Positions 53,806 to 63,955 of a stretch of 64,000 nt of DNA are shown here, piece after piece. The notes beneath the pieces were generated by a model. It did no database searches, was not told the origin of the DNA, and saw only the letters and a program-made list of their open reading frames with translations. The stretch spans positions 9,205,001 through 9,269,000 of the forward strand of contig JAQISU010000115.1 in NCBI GenBank assembly GCA_029339505.1, in the 5' to 3' direction. The number at the start of each line of letters is the position of its first letter. Position 1 is the stretch's first letter. The position numbers and the translations under genes are program-made. Source of the stretch: Unio delphinus. Lineage: Eukaryota; Mollusca; Bivalvia; Unionida; Unionidae.

Positions 53806-54050
53806 ATATCAGACTCAATAATCATAACCATCCCAAACCCGGTGAAGAACCAATAAACGCAATTGATAAGGCCTGTCACCTTCATGATGTTGCATATAGG
53901 AGCAGTGATCTGCAACACAGGCATCTAGCAGATGTGAAATTAATTCATGCATTAAATGCTATTCCTGATAAATCCTTCAAAGACAAATTAGCTTCATGGT
54001 TAATAAAATCGGCTATGAAAAGCAAATTGTTCTTAGGTGCTGGTAATTAA
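53691..54050 (+). CDS. PLA2 domain protein (element 4)
   Basis: Open and well conserved: PGYSYCGPGTRLD calcium loop and AIDKACHLHDVAY active site. No ATG in frame; as in element 1 the only early initiator is TTG. Ends 7 bp before the integrase ATG. Confidence 0.83.
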   Translation, partial: RGGDIAAKLAKLPGTPWAKYPGEKHLPGYSYCGPGTRLDIRLNNHNHPKPGEEPINAIDKACHLHDVAYRSSDLQHRHLADVKLIHALNAIPDKSFKDKLASWLIKSAMKSKLFLGAGN

Positions 54051-54057
54051 TAACAAC

Positions 54058-55011
54058 ATGGAATCTATTTATTATTCTCCGAGGGGATACGGGAGGGGTA
54101 ACGCTGCAATCAATAAACTCGCTAGCGCTGCAAAAGTGGAAAAAGCTACTGCGGCTAATTGGTTATCCAAACAAGCTATATGGCAAATTTATCTACCACC
54201 GCCTAAACAAATTCACTACTCGCATTTTGATGTGACCGTTCCTAATGAAGTTCATCAAGCTGATATACTATTTCTGCCACATGATCGTGGTTACAAATAC
54301 GCGTTAACCGTAGTTGATGTTGCGAGTCGATACAAAGAACCAGAGCCGCTGAAAACAAAATCATCAATTGAAGTCGCTTCTGCATTTGAAAGGATTTATC
54401 GACGAGGTCTTCTGCGTTGGCTAAATCTGTTACAAGTTGATCCTGGCAAGTAATTTCAGGGTGCAGTGTTATCAACAATGAAACATCATAATGTCACCAT
54501 ACGACGAGGGCATACTGCGTTACATCGCAATCAGGCAATTATAGAACGATTTAATCGGACGATTGCTGAGCGGTTATTTGGATATCAATACGCAAAAGAA
54601 TTCATCCAAGAAAAGCGATCCCGTGAATGGGTCAAAAGGTTACCAGCTGTGATTACCGCGCTCAATAATGAGATTACTAGAACAATTCACATGAAACCTA
54701 TCAACGCGATTAAAAAGAAGTCTATACCTAAAATGGAAATTCAAAATGATTCTAGCGTTTCCCAACCAATTCTTGGTAGTAATGTCACTGTTAGGTATTT
54801 ATACGAACCAGGAGAGCTGGAAGGTGGCACAAAAAGGGCTACTGATCCTATTTGGAGTGTTATCGCGCATAAAATATCCGGCATAACACGATCAACTGGT
54901 AGACAAGCAATCTATAGACTGGATTCAACTGCCCCTCAACGAGGTTTTACTCGACAACAACTGCAAGTAATACCCGAGGATACTCAATTACCACCACGGG
55001 GTCTTAACTAG
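54058..55011 (+). pseudogene. Integrase gene (element 4, one nonsense)
   Basis: Intact except for TAA at 54451-54453, replacing Glu after VDPGK, exactly as in element 3. The second half from 54466 is fully open, with QAIIERFNRTIAERLFGY and the C-terminal domain. The 3' end overlaps the polymerase gene by 8 bp. Confidence 0.9.
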
Positions 55012-58000
55012 CACCCCCCAGAGGCATTGTGCTGGCACCCCGGCGCCTGTTGCACTCAAGACATGTTAGCATCACATTATCTCTTGTATGACCAATACTA
55101 TTTTTTCTATCCACGGTAAATTGTCGAGAATCCCTATCTGACCAACACCAATTCATTACACAATTGCAACTCGCGCAGTGATTATTCTGTTGCTGTTTCA
55201 ACGTCATTATTAATTCAACATCAATATCAAATTCTCTATTATTTTTTTTATCCTGCTGTTTATAACCAGAAAGTTTTTTTCTGATTATGTCCTCGATGAT
55301 ATCACCAGTGATGAAATCACCAGTGACAGTATTACTTATTGCTTTGTCATTAGGATTTTCAAGGACAATTCTTCTAAGCTGATTTATTTTTCGTACTCTG
55401 GATACTGCGAGATAGTCTAAATTCGACCATTCGATGCGATTTTCCACCATCCAAACAATTGTGTCTGTGATAGTCAATCCCTGTGAAGAATGTATCGTCG
55501 CTGCGTATCCTAGCGTCCACGGGGATTTATTAGCGCGCAATGCATCTTCAACGACGCTGATATCAACCAGCACAATATCATTTAATACGAGAATTTGTTT
55601 TTCACTTTGTCCTGGAATATCAACTGCTATATTCTGCTTTCGTGTATCCGATAGCCTATAACACAACGGTACTGGCAGTGTTGCAAATTTTTCTTTATGC
55701 GTTTCAAATAAATTTATCTGAAGTGTGTCTCTGACTATTTTTCTACTTGCAATTTTCAAATCGTTTGGTCTCCACGTTTCCCAAAAATCATTCATGGGAG
55801 TCTCTGAAATCACTTCACGCGCTATTTCACACTGGATTCTATTCGGTTGTAATCTAATTAGCGCTTTGAATTCTCGTAATCGTTCATCAAGTGATCTATA
55901 ATCAGTGTTAATTTCTTCATAATAGTCTACAAACCCCTTTAGCCATTTATGTGGGGATGCACCGACAAATGGTGGTGGTTGGCCGTCATCACCGCACATG
56001 ACGACTTTTGTGTTTTTGTTTAACAACCATTCAAGAAATGTTTGTAATACATCTAATGACACTGTGCATATTTCATCACAAATTATGATTTCAGGAATGA
56101 ATTTATCACCCATACGCTCAGGAGTCCATTTGTCACCCTTCCATCGAAAAAAACTGTGTTAGGTACAGGCATTTACCCCTCGCTGTATCATCTCTCTGGC
56201 GAGTCTGTGAGTTGGTGTTAGAACAATCATGTTTGATTTGCCACGAAATAATTCAATTGCACGAGATGTCTTTCCTGACCCACCACAACCGTTTAAATAA
56301 ACTGTCTTGTATCTACATATTGGATCAGATACCGGTGGTGCATTAGAAAATTCTGATTGAATTTCAATACGGTTACATGAAAGATATTTATCATCCATGG
56401 TAACGTCTGCGGATTCACAATACTCATGTAGTGTTTCCTTTTTAAATCGCCAACACCCCCAATTTTCCTCGGGATCTGTGAATGCCGCTACAGCTGATTT
56501 GTATTCACTGTGTATATACATCGAATCAGTAGCTACTCTAACCGCGTTATTAGGAAATCTATTTATCATCGAAAATAGATTAATACAAGCATAGGCTAGC
56601 ATAGAACTTCTCAAATGTGTGTACTGGGAATTATATCCATCACAGTAGGTAACAACCGTACCTAATTTCTCACCATTGGATAGAAAGGCATCTTTACGAG
56701 ATACAAGTTTTCCCTGTTTCGTTAAATCCGTTACAATAAAATCGTATTCAGCGACGTCTATGATCAACCGCGAAGAATATTTTGCATTGTCGTATCTTCC
56801 ACCTTGGGTAAATTTACCGATTATTCTTCGTCCAAAATCTTTTGCTTGTTCTTTTTTAATTTCAAATAACTCCTTAGACAAGTTCATGATTTGTTCTTCA
56901 CTGAAATTCGAAGAATTTCCATCAGGAAATTGTTTTCGCTGTTCGCTAATTATTCTATCTAGATCGGGTTGTGGTAGCCAAACTTCTTTCTGAGCTCGAT
57001 AGGATATAATAGCTTCACCGACAATCAACGATTGTAACATCTCACAATCGATCATATATCGTAGTAACACTATAGGCATCCACGCCTTTTCAGATAGGTG
57101 TCTACCAAGCCAAACATAACTACACGGATGTAACCCTGTAGCTAATTCGAATGATATCACACGAGCGAATCCAGTTAAATCAAACTCAGGCAATAGACCA
57201 TTAATCGCAACACGAGTCATTTCATGCGTGGGGTGTCCAAATCGTTTAAAATACTCAGCGCATTCTCCATACCCGAGAAAACTTCCAGGATAACACGCGG
57301 ATATATCAATAGAAATCATACCATCACGGGAGTATTTTGTATTCTACAGTCCTCCATGACCGAATTTGACGCAGCTCGATTTAACGTCCTCGAGAAAATC
57401 ACTTCGTGTTGGACACCAGGAGTTTTTTTCTCTTGCAAAGTGAGCTAGCACTGACGGAATAGTAAAACTATCCGTGAGTAGTTTTTCATGGAAACTCTCC
57501 GGTGAAAAATCATTAGCGATTTTTCTCATTCTGTTATCTAATTCTTCAACGCGATATAATTCACCATTTGGTCTTACAAATTGATCGAATCCTGATTCGG
57601 AACCAGCACTACTAAGTAACCACACTGATACAGGGTCATCTTTACACAACGCACGAATAGCATCGAATAATTTCTCTTCATAGAAAACATCCCCGGAAAA
57701 TTCCTCGGGGATATATCTCATGGTTCTATCTCGTGGAAATATCGTTACTGCAGGTGTCCACGCGTGTTCGTTATGATCAATAATTTGTATTGGCGCTCCT
57801 TGTAATTTATATTTCGGTTCGTGTAATACTTCCCCGGTTATTGTCGTTACTGATATTGGGAATTTTAATAATGTTTCTAATTTAGCTATATCAGAAATCT
57901 TTGCACCGTGCTGTTTCACTGTCAGTTCCCATTCGGTTATTTTCCTACGTCACAGATCAGTTAGTTTATTTCCTCGGGATGCATTTGTGAAGTGTTCCAT

Positions 58001-58739
58001 TACCCGTGTTGCTACACAATTGAGCCTTGACGAAGTCAACGGTGAATATTTCATAGAAGCTAATTTTGCAATATTGGGTTTATCATTTAGCGGGTATATT
58101 CCATAAACGATTGATGTTACAGGATAAGATCTCTCGTAGTATGGTTTGTCGATTCCAGTTAGAATTCCTGGTTTGGAATCTCTACTTACAATGACAGTTT
58201 TTGTATCCTTGAGGATTGGTTCAAATTTATCCCTGATAATCCATTTGCCTTCGACTTCGATAATGAATTTTATCCTGAAAAAATACTTCTGTTGAGAATT
58301 GCTTTGTTGCAAATCTTTGATTGGAAAATGCTGTGCAATTTCACCTTTGGATTTCCAACCCGATGGCTCGCCAAGGTGTGAAATTATCTCAGCTTCTCTT
58401 TCATCATTCATAGTAGCATCGATGATGGGTACATTGACACCGACATCTTCGATGTTGTTGATAATTCGAAATGTCGACCAACAGTGTACTGCACCGTCTC
58501 GGTAGAATTCATTAAAACACTCCCTGATTTTACCCAGTATAGTTCTATCACTGATTAGACGTTTTCATGTATCAGAGACTCTATCGAGATTGAATTTAAC
58601 ATTTTTCCAGGGTTTAATTTTCGATAATCTTTGGAACTCCTTCAGTATAATTCTATCACGAATTTTACTCTTTGGTGTATCGAGATTGAATTTAACATTT
58701 TTCCAAGGCTTAATTTTAGATAATCTCTCAAACTTCTTC
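55004..58739 (-). pseudogene. Polymerase-helicase-HNH gene (element 4, several nonsense changes)
   Basis: Shows the true extent of the gene. The C-terminal frame 55004-56113 runs from the helicase WDE-equivalent (ICDEIC) through GDDGQPPPF and HSSQGLT directly into the HNH domain (CASC, FTVDRKNSIGH, TCLECNRRRG) without a break. Upstream frames 56159-57319 (motif A, motif C, Walker A GCGGSGKT), 57344-57919 and 57950-58411 are separated by single stops (Tyr to TAA near 56160, Trp to TAG near 57342, Arg to TGA near 57950). The N-terminal repeat region has another stop and has lost the ATG. Confidence 0.88.
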
Positions 58740-58783
58740 ATACTATAATTAAAACAAGCATTTAAATGAAAGATTTATGTATA

Positions 58784-59149
58784 ATGAATGACTGCAAATG
58801 GCTCATGATTGGATAAACGACTCCGTGTAACAAATCATGCAGAAAGGAATTCTGTGGGTATCATATGCAAAGCTTTCGTCGTGGAAGCCTTGGTCCGTTA
58901 CCCTGCATACGATGTGGGGTTGGGGTCAGGGCGGAATCGCAGTTGTGTCTACGCTGTGGTGGTAAACGATATAGGGAATTGAAGCGTTATTATGACAAAA
59001 GAATAAAAAATGGACAATCAATCAGAAATTATGACCCTGAAAAAGTCCTTGACGTTGTCAGCGACAAAGTCATAAGAACTCCCCAAGACTACATCGAAAG
59101 ATTCTCCAAAGATGTAATCATTAGACCAAACAATGAATTAGACAAATAG
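58784..59149 (+). pseudogene. Zinc-finger gene (element 4, stop at codon 11)
   Basis: MNDCKWLMIG then TAA (58814-58816); the rest is open in the same frame from 58817 (CNKSC, FCGYH, CIRC, CLRC, KRYRELKRYYDKR). A start at the ATG 58865 would miss the first cysteines. Confidence 0.8.
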
Positions 59150-59162
59150 TATTAGTATATAA

Positions 59163-59654
59163 ATGAACCAAGAATTCAGACCACACCCTGTGATAACATA
59201 TTATGAAGCATCCAGTGATGCTACTGTCAGAAACCGTAGACTGAAGAAACCAGTTGGTGCTGACAATGGTATGGGGTATTTGATGTTTGGCTCTGGAAAG
59301 AAAATTTATCTCAATCATCGTTTCGTGTATGAATGTTTCCAGGGATTGATCGAGGATGATTTTGTTATTGACCATAAGGACTCTAATCCGAAGAACAATT
59401 CTTTATCAAATCTGCAAGCTATCACACAAAGTGAGAATTTGAAACGGGGAAAAACTGGGAAATACTTGAAAAAAGCGAAACCCGTAAAATCTTTGAATAC
59501 AATAACTAATGAAGAAAAAATATTTTCATTTATGAATGAAGCCGGTAGGCATTTCAATATTTGTTCACCTTCTGTACAAAGAGTTGCAGAAGGAATAACC
59601 AAGACGGCGATTTCAAAAAAGAACGGACAGAAAATTAAATTCATTTATGTCTGA
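59163..59654 (+). CDS. HNH homing-endonuclease-like protein (element 4)
   Basis: 163 aa, fully open. FRPHPVITYYEASSDATVR, NHRFVYECFQG and the core FVIDHKDSNPKNNSLSNLQA match the element 1 protein at moderate identity; HNH His and Asn residues are kept. Being intact in an otherwise broken element may reflect selection or chance. Confidence 0.8.
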   Translation: MNQEFRPHPVITYYEASSDATVRNRRLKKPVGADNGMGYLMFGSGKKIYLNHRFVYECFQGLIEDDFVIDHKDSNPKNNSLSNLQAITQSENLKRGKTGKYLKKAKPVKSLNTITNEEKIFSFMNEAGRHFNICSPSVQRVAEGITKTAISKKNGQKIKFIYV

Positions 59655-59696
59655 TGCGTCATATTTTTCATTTAGAAACATAATTGTTTCAGAATA

Positions 59697-59978
59697 ATGA
59701 ATTCTGAAAAAATGAATAGCATTATTGATGAAATTTCAAAATTGAAAAGTCAGGATATCAAACTAAGCAGCAGAAGGGGCGAATCAGACAACATTTTTAG
59801 ACAAGTTTTCACTGAAATCACGCTTAAAAACAATGAAACCAATGACATCAGGCCCCCAAATGTGTATGTGAATCATGGATTAGGTCCAAAAAAAAAATAT
59901 GAAAAAATCAATGAAATTAATGAAATCCTCCATCGATTTTTTGGGAAAAGGGACTACAACGTCGTTGTCACTCACTAG
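59697..59978 (+). other. Chimeric frame across the element 4/element 5 junction
   Basis: Codons 1-23 (NSIIDEISKLK) match the start of the 7290 gene of element 1. At 59766 the sequence becomes the terminal repeat of element 5 (AGCAGCAGAAGGGGCGAATC), so the remaining codons are read-through of repeat DNA. Not a functional gene. Confidence 0.75.
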
Positions 59979-59995
59979 AACTTTCAGTTGGGGTT
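59766..59995. repeat. Terminal repeat of element 5 (inner arm lost)
   Basis: Outer end AGCAGCAGAAGGGGCGAATCA matches elements 2 and 3. The inner inverted arm is not recognisable; AGAACTTTCAGTTGGGGTTAA at the inner side resembles the AGTTCTGGGTTAA flank. AAACTA (59760-59765) is a candidate target duplication. Confidence 0.65.
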
Positions 59996-60047
59996 AACCG
60001 AATATTTGATCCAGTCCGATACGATATCGTGTTCGAGGGTCATGTAA
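59993..60047 (-). pseudogene. Fragment of ATPase 3' end beside the penton gene
   Basis: TTAACCGAATATTTGATC and the following GATACGATATCGTG match the C-terminal codons and stop of the ATPase at 52909-52955. In element 1 nothing like it lies between the penton and the terminus. Suggests the terminal repeat of this copy extends into ATPase sequence, or a rearrangement. Confidence 0.75.
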
Positions 60048-60051
60048 ATCA

Positions 60052-61425
60052 CTACGATTTTACAAACAGACTAATTTGTAAAACCTCCTCTTGTAAATCA
60101 ATCAGATTATTAGACTGGTCAGTGAGTTTGAAATTAATTCTGGTTAATGAATTATTATGACATCGCATATAGACTGGATTCACCGGGGACTCAATTATTA
60201 AAAACCCTGGAGGAGCTGTTGGTGCAAATGAATACAAAATATATCCTTGCTGAGCTTGATTTGATCGTTCTAGATTAATTTGATAGCTTCCTTCGATCAC
60301 ATCGCATACTAAATTGAGCGCAATCACCGATGAAATATTCACATTGAACGGAGCAATATGCCTACCGCCACCATCTGGGTCATTATTATGGGTCAGGATA
60401 GTTGTTTGTGGTTGTGATGGTGTTTTTTTCCACGTATCATGGATTTTTTTGAAACCTTCATCGATGGCATCATCGAGAGATTTTTGTAGTTCTAAGAGAT
60501 TATATCCTGGTAGTTTGAATGTTGGAATATCTCTTATGCGGATCTTATAGTCTATTGCAAATAAATCTCTTGTTTTAGGACTACTGTCACCTAATACCTC
60601 TTGAATAATTTGTGAATGAAATGTTTCCATGTCATTGATGATTTTGTTACATGTTTCTAAGACACTGATAAATTCATCTCGGGTGAGAGTGCCTGATCTA
60701 AGGGATATAAACAACAACGAAATATCGTTATTGAAAGCTGTGAAATTTTCAGTGATTTTATCCCGGTTAGCAAGATGATGAATAAGTCGTATTTTTTCAT
60801 CATATTCTACTCTAATGAAAAAATATGACTTATCATAATATCTATAGCTTTTTATTGGATTATCAGATTTTGTCCTGTCGGTGATATAATCAGTTTTTTG
60901 TGGTTCTGGTAATTTAACGGTTTTTCCACCGGGTGGTAATTCAGGCCATCCTAGTACGGTTCTAATAGAACTCTGATAGATATCTACGACATAACCTTCT
61001 GTGCTTATTTCAATGGCAGATGATAGTGTCTGCACATGAACTGTTATAGCTATTTTTGACTCTACTCCAGTAATCGATTTTATTCTACGCGCGAATTCAT
61101 CATTGATTTGTTCAATTTGGTATGATCCGGTTGGTATGGAAACAACATTCCAGTCTGGGGTACCGTCGTCTTTATTCTTATTTGCAAATACCAGGGAATT
61201 ATTCGGTTGTTGACCACCAAATGATTTTGACCTAATATTTGGCCAACTGTGGTATACTCGTAATTTTGCTAGCGCTATCTCCTTCACTGGGACCGGAGAG
61301 GGGAAATTCACACTGAATTCTGGATTCGTTGAGGTTATTGAGATCATGCTTGTTTGTACTGGGTTTGTGTTCTCCACTATTTGTTGAAGTAATTCCATCG
61401 GTGTTGTCATTGTTATTATACTCAT
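60052..61425 (-). CDS. Penton-like minor capsid protein (element 5)
   Basis: 457 aa, open. Shares the N-terminal PEFSVNFPSPVPVKEIALAKL and VYHSWPNIRS and the C-terminal APPGFLIIES and RINFKLTDQSNNL with element 1, but the central 160 residues (from about 170) are unrelated in sequence, a sharp contrast. The 5' end overlaps the two-TM gene by about 190 bp in another frame. Confidence 0.83.
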   Translation of the reverse strand: MSIITMTTPMELLQQIVENTNPVQTSMISITSTNPEFSVNFPSPVPVKEIALAKLRVYHSWPNIRSKSFGGQQPNNSLVFANKNKDDGTPDWNVVSIPTGSYQIEQINDEFARRIKSITGVESKIAITVHVQTLSSAIEISTEGYVVDIYQSSIRTVLGWPELPPGGKTVKLPEPQKTDYITDRTKSDNPIKSYRYYDKSYFFIRVEYDEKIRLIHHLANRDKITENFTAFNNDISLLFISLRSGTLTRDEFISVLETCNKIINDMETFHSQIIQEVLGDSSPKTRDLFAIDYKIRIRDIPTFKLPGYNLLELQKSLDDAIDEGFKKIHDTWKKTPSQPQTTILTHNNDPDGGGRHIAPFNVNISSVIALNLVCDVIEGSYQINLERSNQAQQGYILYSFAPTAPPGFLIIESPVNPVYMRCHNNSLTRINFKLTDQSNNLIDLQEEVLQISLFVKS

Positions 61426-61879
61426 GTTTTTGTATTTCTAATTTTGACATCGCAGAATCATATATATCTACCATCGCTGAAAACTCACTCTCTGATATAA
61501 TTGTATCATCGAGCGATGACGATATCAATGAGGATAATTGCGAGTATGCAGTAGACACAACATGAAATTGAATTATGTAGTCTTGTAGTTTCCGTTGGCT
61601 GCATGAGGATATTTTTTTTGTGATTATTGAAATAATTCCAGCGATTGTTGTTGCCGCAGAAATGCAAATTGGAACAGCTATCGGAGCCATCATTGTCACT
61701 GAAGACAGTATAATACCAGCTCCGGTGATTACACCACTCACTGAATACACAGTAACATCAATTGCGGTAATTCTCCTGCGATATTTTTTAATTTTCAATT
61801 CATACTCCTCAGACAAGGTTTTGAGTCTAGTTTGATATTCTCTGACCTGATCATAGCGATATTGCGATGATGAAATCAT
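61232..61879 (-). CDS. Two-TM helical protein (element 5)
   Basis: 215 aa. Basic helix (EYELKIKKYRRRITAID), hydrophobic segments GVITGAGIILSSVTMMAPIA and VPICISAATTIAGII, helical tail, then a polar Asn/Ser-rich end (NNNDNTDGITSTNSGEHK) read from DNA that also encodes the penton N-terminus. ATG 61879 lies 15 bp after a late motif. Gives the natural length of the protein truncated in element 1. Confidence 0.75.
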   Translation of the reverse strand: MISSSQYRYDQVREYQTRLKTLSEEYELKIKKYRRRITAIDVTVYSVSGVITGAGIILSSVTMMAPIAVPICISAATTIAGIISIITKKISSCSQRKLQDYIIQFHVVSTAYSQLSSLISSSLDDTIISESEFSAMVDIYDSAMSKLEIQKHEYNNNDNTDGITSTNSGEHKPSTNKHDLNNLNESRIQCEFPLSGPSEGDSASKITSIPQLAKY

Positions 61880-61894
61880 TTTTTATTTTAAATA

Positions 61895-61909
61895 CGCTAG
61901 CGTTTTCAA
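61895..61909 (-). promoter_or_regulatory. Late-gene motif TTGAAAACGCTAGCG (element 5)
   Basis: On the - strand, 15 bp before the two-TM ATG, same place as 13226-13240 in element 1. Confidence 0.62.
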
Positions 61910-62941
61910 TTACGATTTACTTAAATTCGCTACGAATTCCACATACCACGTTGTTGAGACCCTAACCAAATTTTTATCAGTAGATGTGATTGTGAACTTT
62001 TCAGTTGTATTCTTGTCGATGATCGTTGAAATCGTATTATTGACCCCAGATGAACTGGACGATGAAATATTAAATTGAGACGATGGTGTTACTAGTGTTA
62101 ATCGATAAATACCCTTAACGGTTGCAGTGATATCTAATGTGTTGTTTGTAGGTGTCCACTCAAATGATCCGTGTTGGATTGTGTATACTAAGTTGTTGGT
62201 TTTCTCATGAGGAATTTTTGTTTTTTCAATGGCTGTTATCATCCTCGAAAGATCACCTTTGATGTCTTCGATGGAGGTTTTCGTCTCATCGATGGATTTT
62301 TTAATATCAGGGAGTTTTAGTTCAATTTTATCGAATGTAGTTCCAATAAATTTATCAATGATATTTCTACGAAATGCGGTAAACTGTTTTATATGTTCTT
62401 CGGTTTTAGATTGAAGTGTTGCTAGTTCTAACGCAGAATCGTTGAGAGTTTTAAATCGATCTGTAATCGTCGAAAAAAGTACGCCTGGTTTGAGTTTACC
62501 CTGATCGGAAAATAACGCGATAGTATCCTCGATTGCGTTTTGTTGTTTAACCAAAATATCATCCAGAGAAATATTACTGGTTTTCAATTTACCCTGATCG
62601 GAAAATAACGCAACGGTGTTCTCGATTGCGTTTCGTTGTTTAACCAAAATATCATCCAGAGAAATATTACTGGTTTTCAATTTACCCTGATCGGAAAATA
62701 ACGCAACGGTGTTCTCGATTGCGTTTTGTTGTTTAACTAAAATATCATCCAGAGAAATATTACTAGATTTCAATTTACCCTGTTTGTCTTGAAATACAAC
62801 TATTTCGTTCGGGTCAACACTTGTTAAATTTAACGTCTCAGCGATTTCATCTTTAATTTTTTTTGTTATATCCTTGATAGAATCAGGGGTTGCAGTGCCA
62901 TCGGGTTTGGGTTTCAAAGATCTCCCCCAAATATCAATCAT
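61910..62941 (-). CDS. Fibre-like protein (element 5)
   Basis: 343 aa from MIDIWGRSL. Base EIAETLNLTSVDPNEIVVF is identical to element 1. The stalk consists of three tandem 31-residue repeats (SDQGKLKTSNISLDDILVK...) and a coiled coil (about residues 165-240); the tip is a beta-rich Ser/Thr head (FEWTPTNNTLDITATVKGIY). The element 1 stalk is quite different. ATG is directly after the protease stop (1 bp gap). Confidence 0.68.
   Translation of the reverse strand: MIDIWGRSLKPKPDGTATPDSIKDITKKIKDEIAETLNLTSVDPNEIVVFQDKQGKLKSSNISLDDILVKQQNAIENTVALFSDQGKLKTSNISLDDILVKQRNAIENTVALFSDQGKLKTSNISLDDILVKQQNAIEDTIALFSDQGKLKPGVLFSTITDRFKTLNDSALELATLQSKTEEHIKQFTAFRRNIIDKFIGTTFDKIELKLPDIKKSIDETKTSIEDIKGDLSRMITAIEKTKIPHEKTNNLVYTIQHGSFEWTPTNNTLDITATVKGIYRLTLVTPSSQFNISSSSSSGVNNTISTIIDKNTTEKFTITSTDKNLVRVSTTWYVEFVANLSKS
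62501..62780. repeat. 93 bp tandem repeat in the fibre-like gene, three units
   Basis: CTGATCGGAAAATAACGC recurs at 62501, 62594 and 62687, an exact 93 bp (31 codon) period, nearly identical. A fourth diverged unit follows. Element 1 has a single unit. Confidence 0.92.
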
Positions 62942-62942
62942 G

Positions 62943-63389
62943 TTATTGTAAAACACTTTCTCTCTCTAAAATGCGATTGCTGGTGTAGTCATTTACGACA
63001 ATATGAGGTGGTTTCCCCCTTGGGTTACCCAAGGAGTTAGAAATAGCGTCAAGGACATTTAATACTTCACTGCCGCATATTGGTGGGTCATTGATTTGTT
63101 GTGTTGGTAGCGTAGAATACCAAGTCTTCATTGGAAATTGTTTTATGTAACGCATAAATTCTTTTGGTGGGGCTAATCCATATGAATCAAAATAGACAAT
63201 CCCACGTGGATCAATAGCGTATGCAACCCAGTGAGTTCCAGGTCCGGTGCTGTTATCGAGATTAATAATACCTGTTTCAGTTTTGTTTGGTTGATGTGGT
63301 AATTGATCTTTCATAAAAACACCTCTGAAATTTTTAATCACTAGTTTTTTAGCAGCATCCATTAAATCAAAATTGGACATTGGAACCAT
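62943..63389 (-). CDS. Adenain-like cysteine protease (element 5)
   Basis: 148 aa from MVPMSNFDLMD; His in GTHWVAYAID, Asp in VYFDSYGLAPP, Cys in NDPPICGSEVLN. The frame is open upstream to 63521 over the tail repeats of the core gene, giving a basic extension; conserved start argues for 63389. Stop abuts the fibre-like ATG. Confidence 0.88.
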   Translation of the reverse strand: MVPMSNFDLMDAAKKLVIKNFRGVFMKDQLPHQPNKTETGIINLDNSTGPGTHWVAYAIDPRGIVYFDSYGLAPPKEFMRYIKQFPMKTWYSTLPTQQINDPPICGSEVLNVLDAISNSLGNPRGKPPHIVVNDYTSNRILERESVLQ

Positions 63390-63415
63390 AGGTTCGGAAA
63401 TTGAAGATTTCTGAA

Positions 63416-63955
63416 TTAATAAACCGTTCCTGGTAGTCTCAGGCCTGATCCGTGAACGGATCTCCCGCTGTACCATGAATACGGGGTCCCTGGTAGTCTT
63501 AGACCTTTTCCGCTGTACCATGAATACGGGGTCCCTGGTAGTCTTAGACCCAATCCTTGAACGGATCGTCTCTTTTTTTTATATCCTTGTCCAGCTGCCT
63601 TTTTCAACGCCATTCCTGCTGCAGTACCAACGGCTCCTAACGCCGCTGCTTTAGCCACCGCTGGGGCTGCTGCTGCAATCAATGCTGGTATTGCAGCTAA
63701 CAATGGAAATATACCGCCTGTTTTCATCATATTTTTGATAGCAGCCGCAGAGAGAGTAATCTGAACCCCTTTTTTATCCTTGAAAGCATCATTGAAATGT
63801 TTCACCTGACGAGTTGTCAGCGATAATTTATTTTCACCACCAGTCATTTGATTAGGTTTCAACGTGATTGTGGTTCCACATTTTTTAGCCGATTCTGATT
63901 GCAATTTTTTGATTTGACCAGGAGTTAACGTAACACTAATAACACTATATGACAT
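63416..63955 (-). CDS. Core-like protein with PGTPYSWYSG repeats (element 5)
   Basis: 179 aa from MSYSVISVTL. Basic N-terminal half, GGIFPLLAAIPALIAAAAP hydrophobic segment, then the tail motif LRLPGTPYSWYSG in two copies plus a partial third (one in element 1). Likely a small virion protein between capsid and protease genes. Confidence 0.78.
   Translation of the reverse strand: MSYSVISVTLTPGQIKKLQSESAKKCGTTITLKPNQMTGGENKLSLTTRQVKHFNDAFKDKKGVQITLSAAAIKNMMKTGGIFPLLAAIPALIAAAAPAVAKAAALGAVGTAAGMALKKAAGQGYKKKRRSVQGLGLRLPGTPYSWYSGKGLRLPGTPYSWYSGRSVHGSGLRLPGTVY
63430..63560. repeat. Direct repeats in the core gene tail
   Basis: CCGCTGTACCATGAATACGG plus GGTCCCTGGTAGTCT(C/T)AG recur at about 63466 and 63510; overlapping in the other frame with the upstream extension of the protease frame. 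Confidence 0.85.

Larger units (their letters stand above)
52708..59765 (+). mobile_element. Element 4: Polinton inserted in element 3, itself cut by element 5
   Basis: Starts with the terminal repeat and carries ATPase (-), Zn-ribbon, PLA2, integrase (+), polymerase (-), zinc-finger and HNH (+) in the order of element 1. Ends in codon 23 of the 7290-type gene where another terminus begins. Most genes have nonsense mutations or deletions; PLA2, Zn-ribbon and HNH remain open. Confidence 0.87.
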
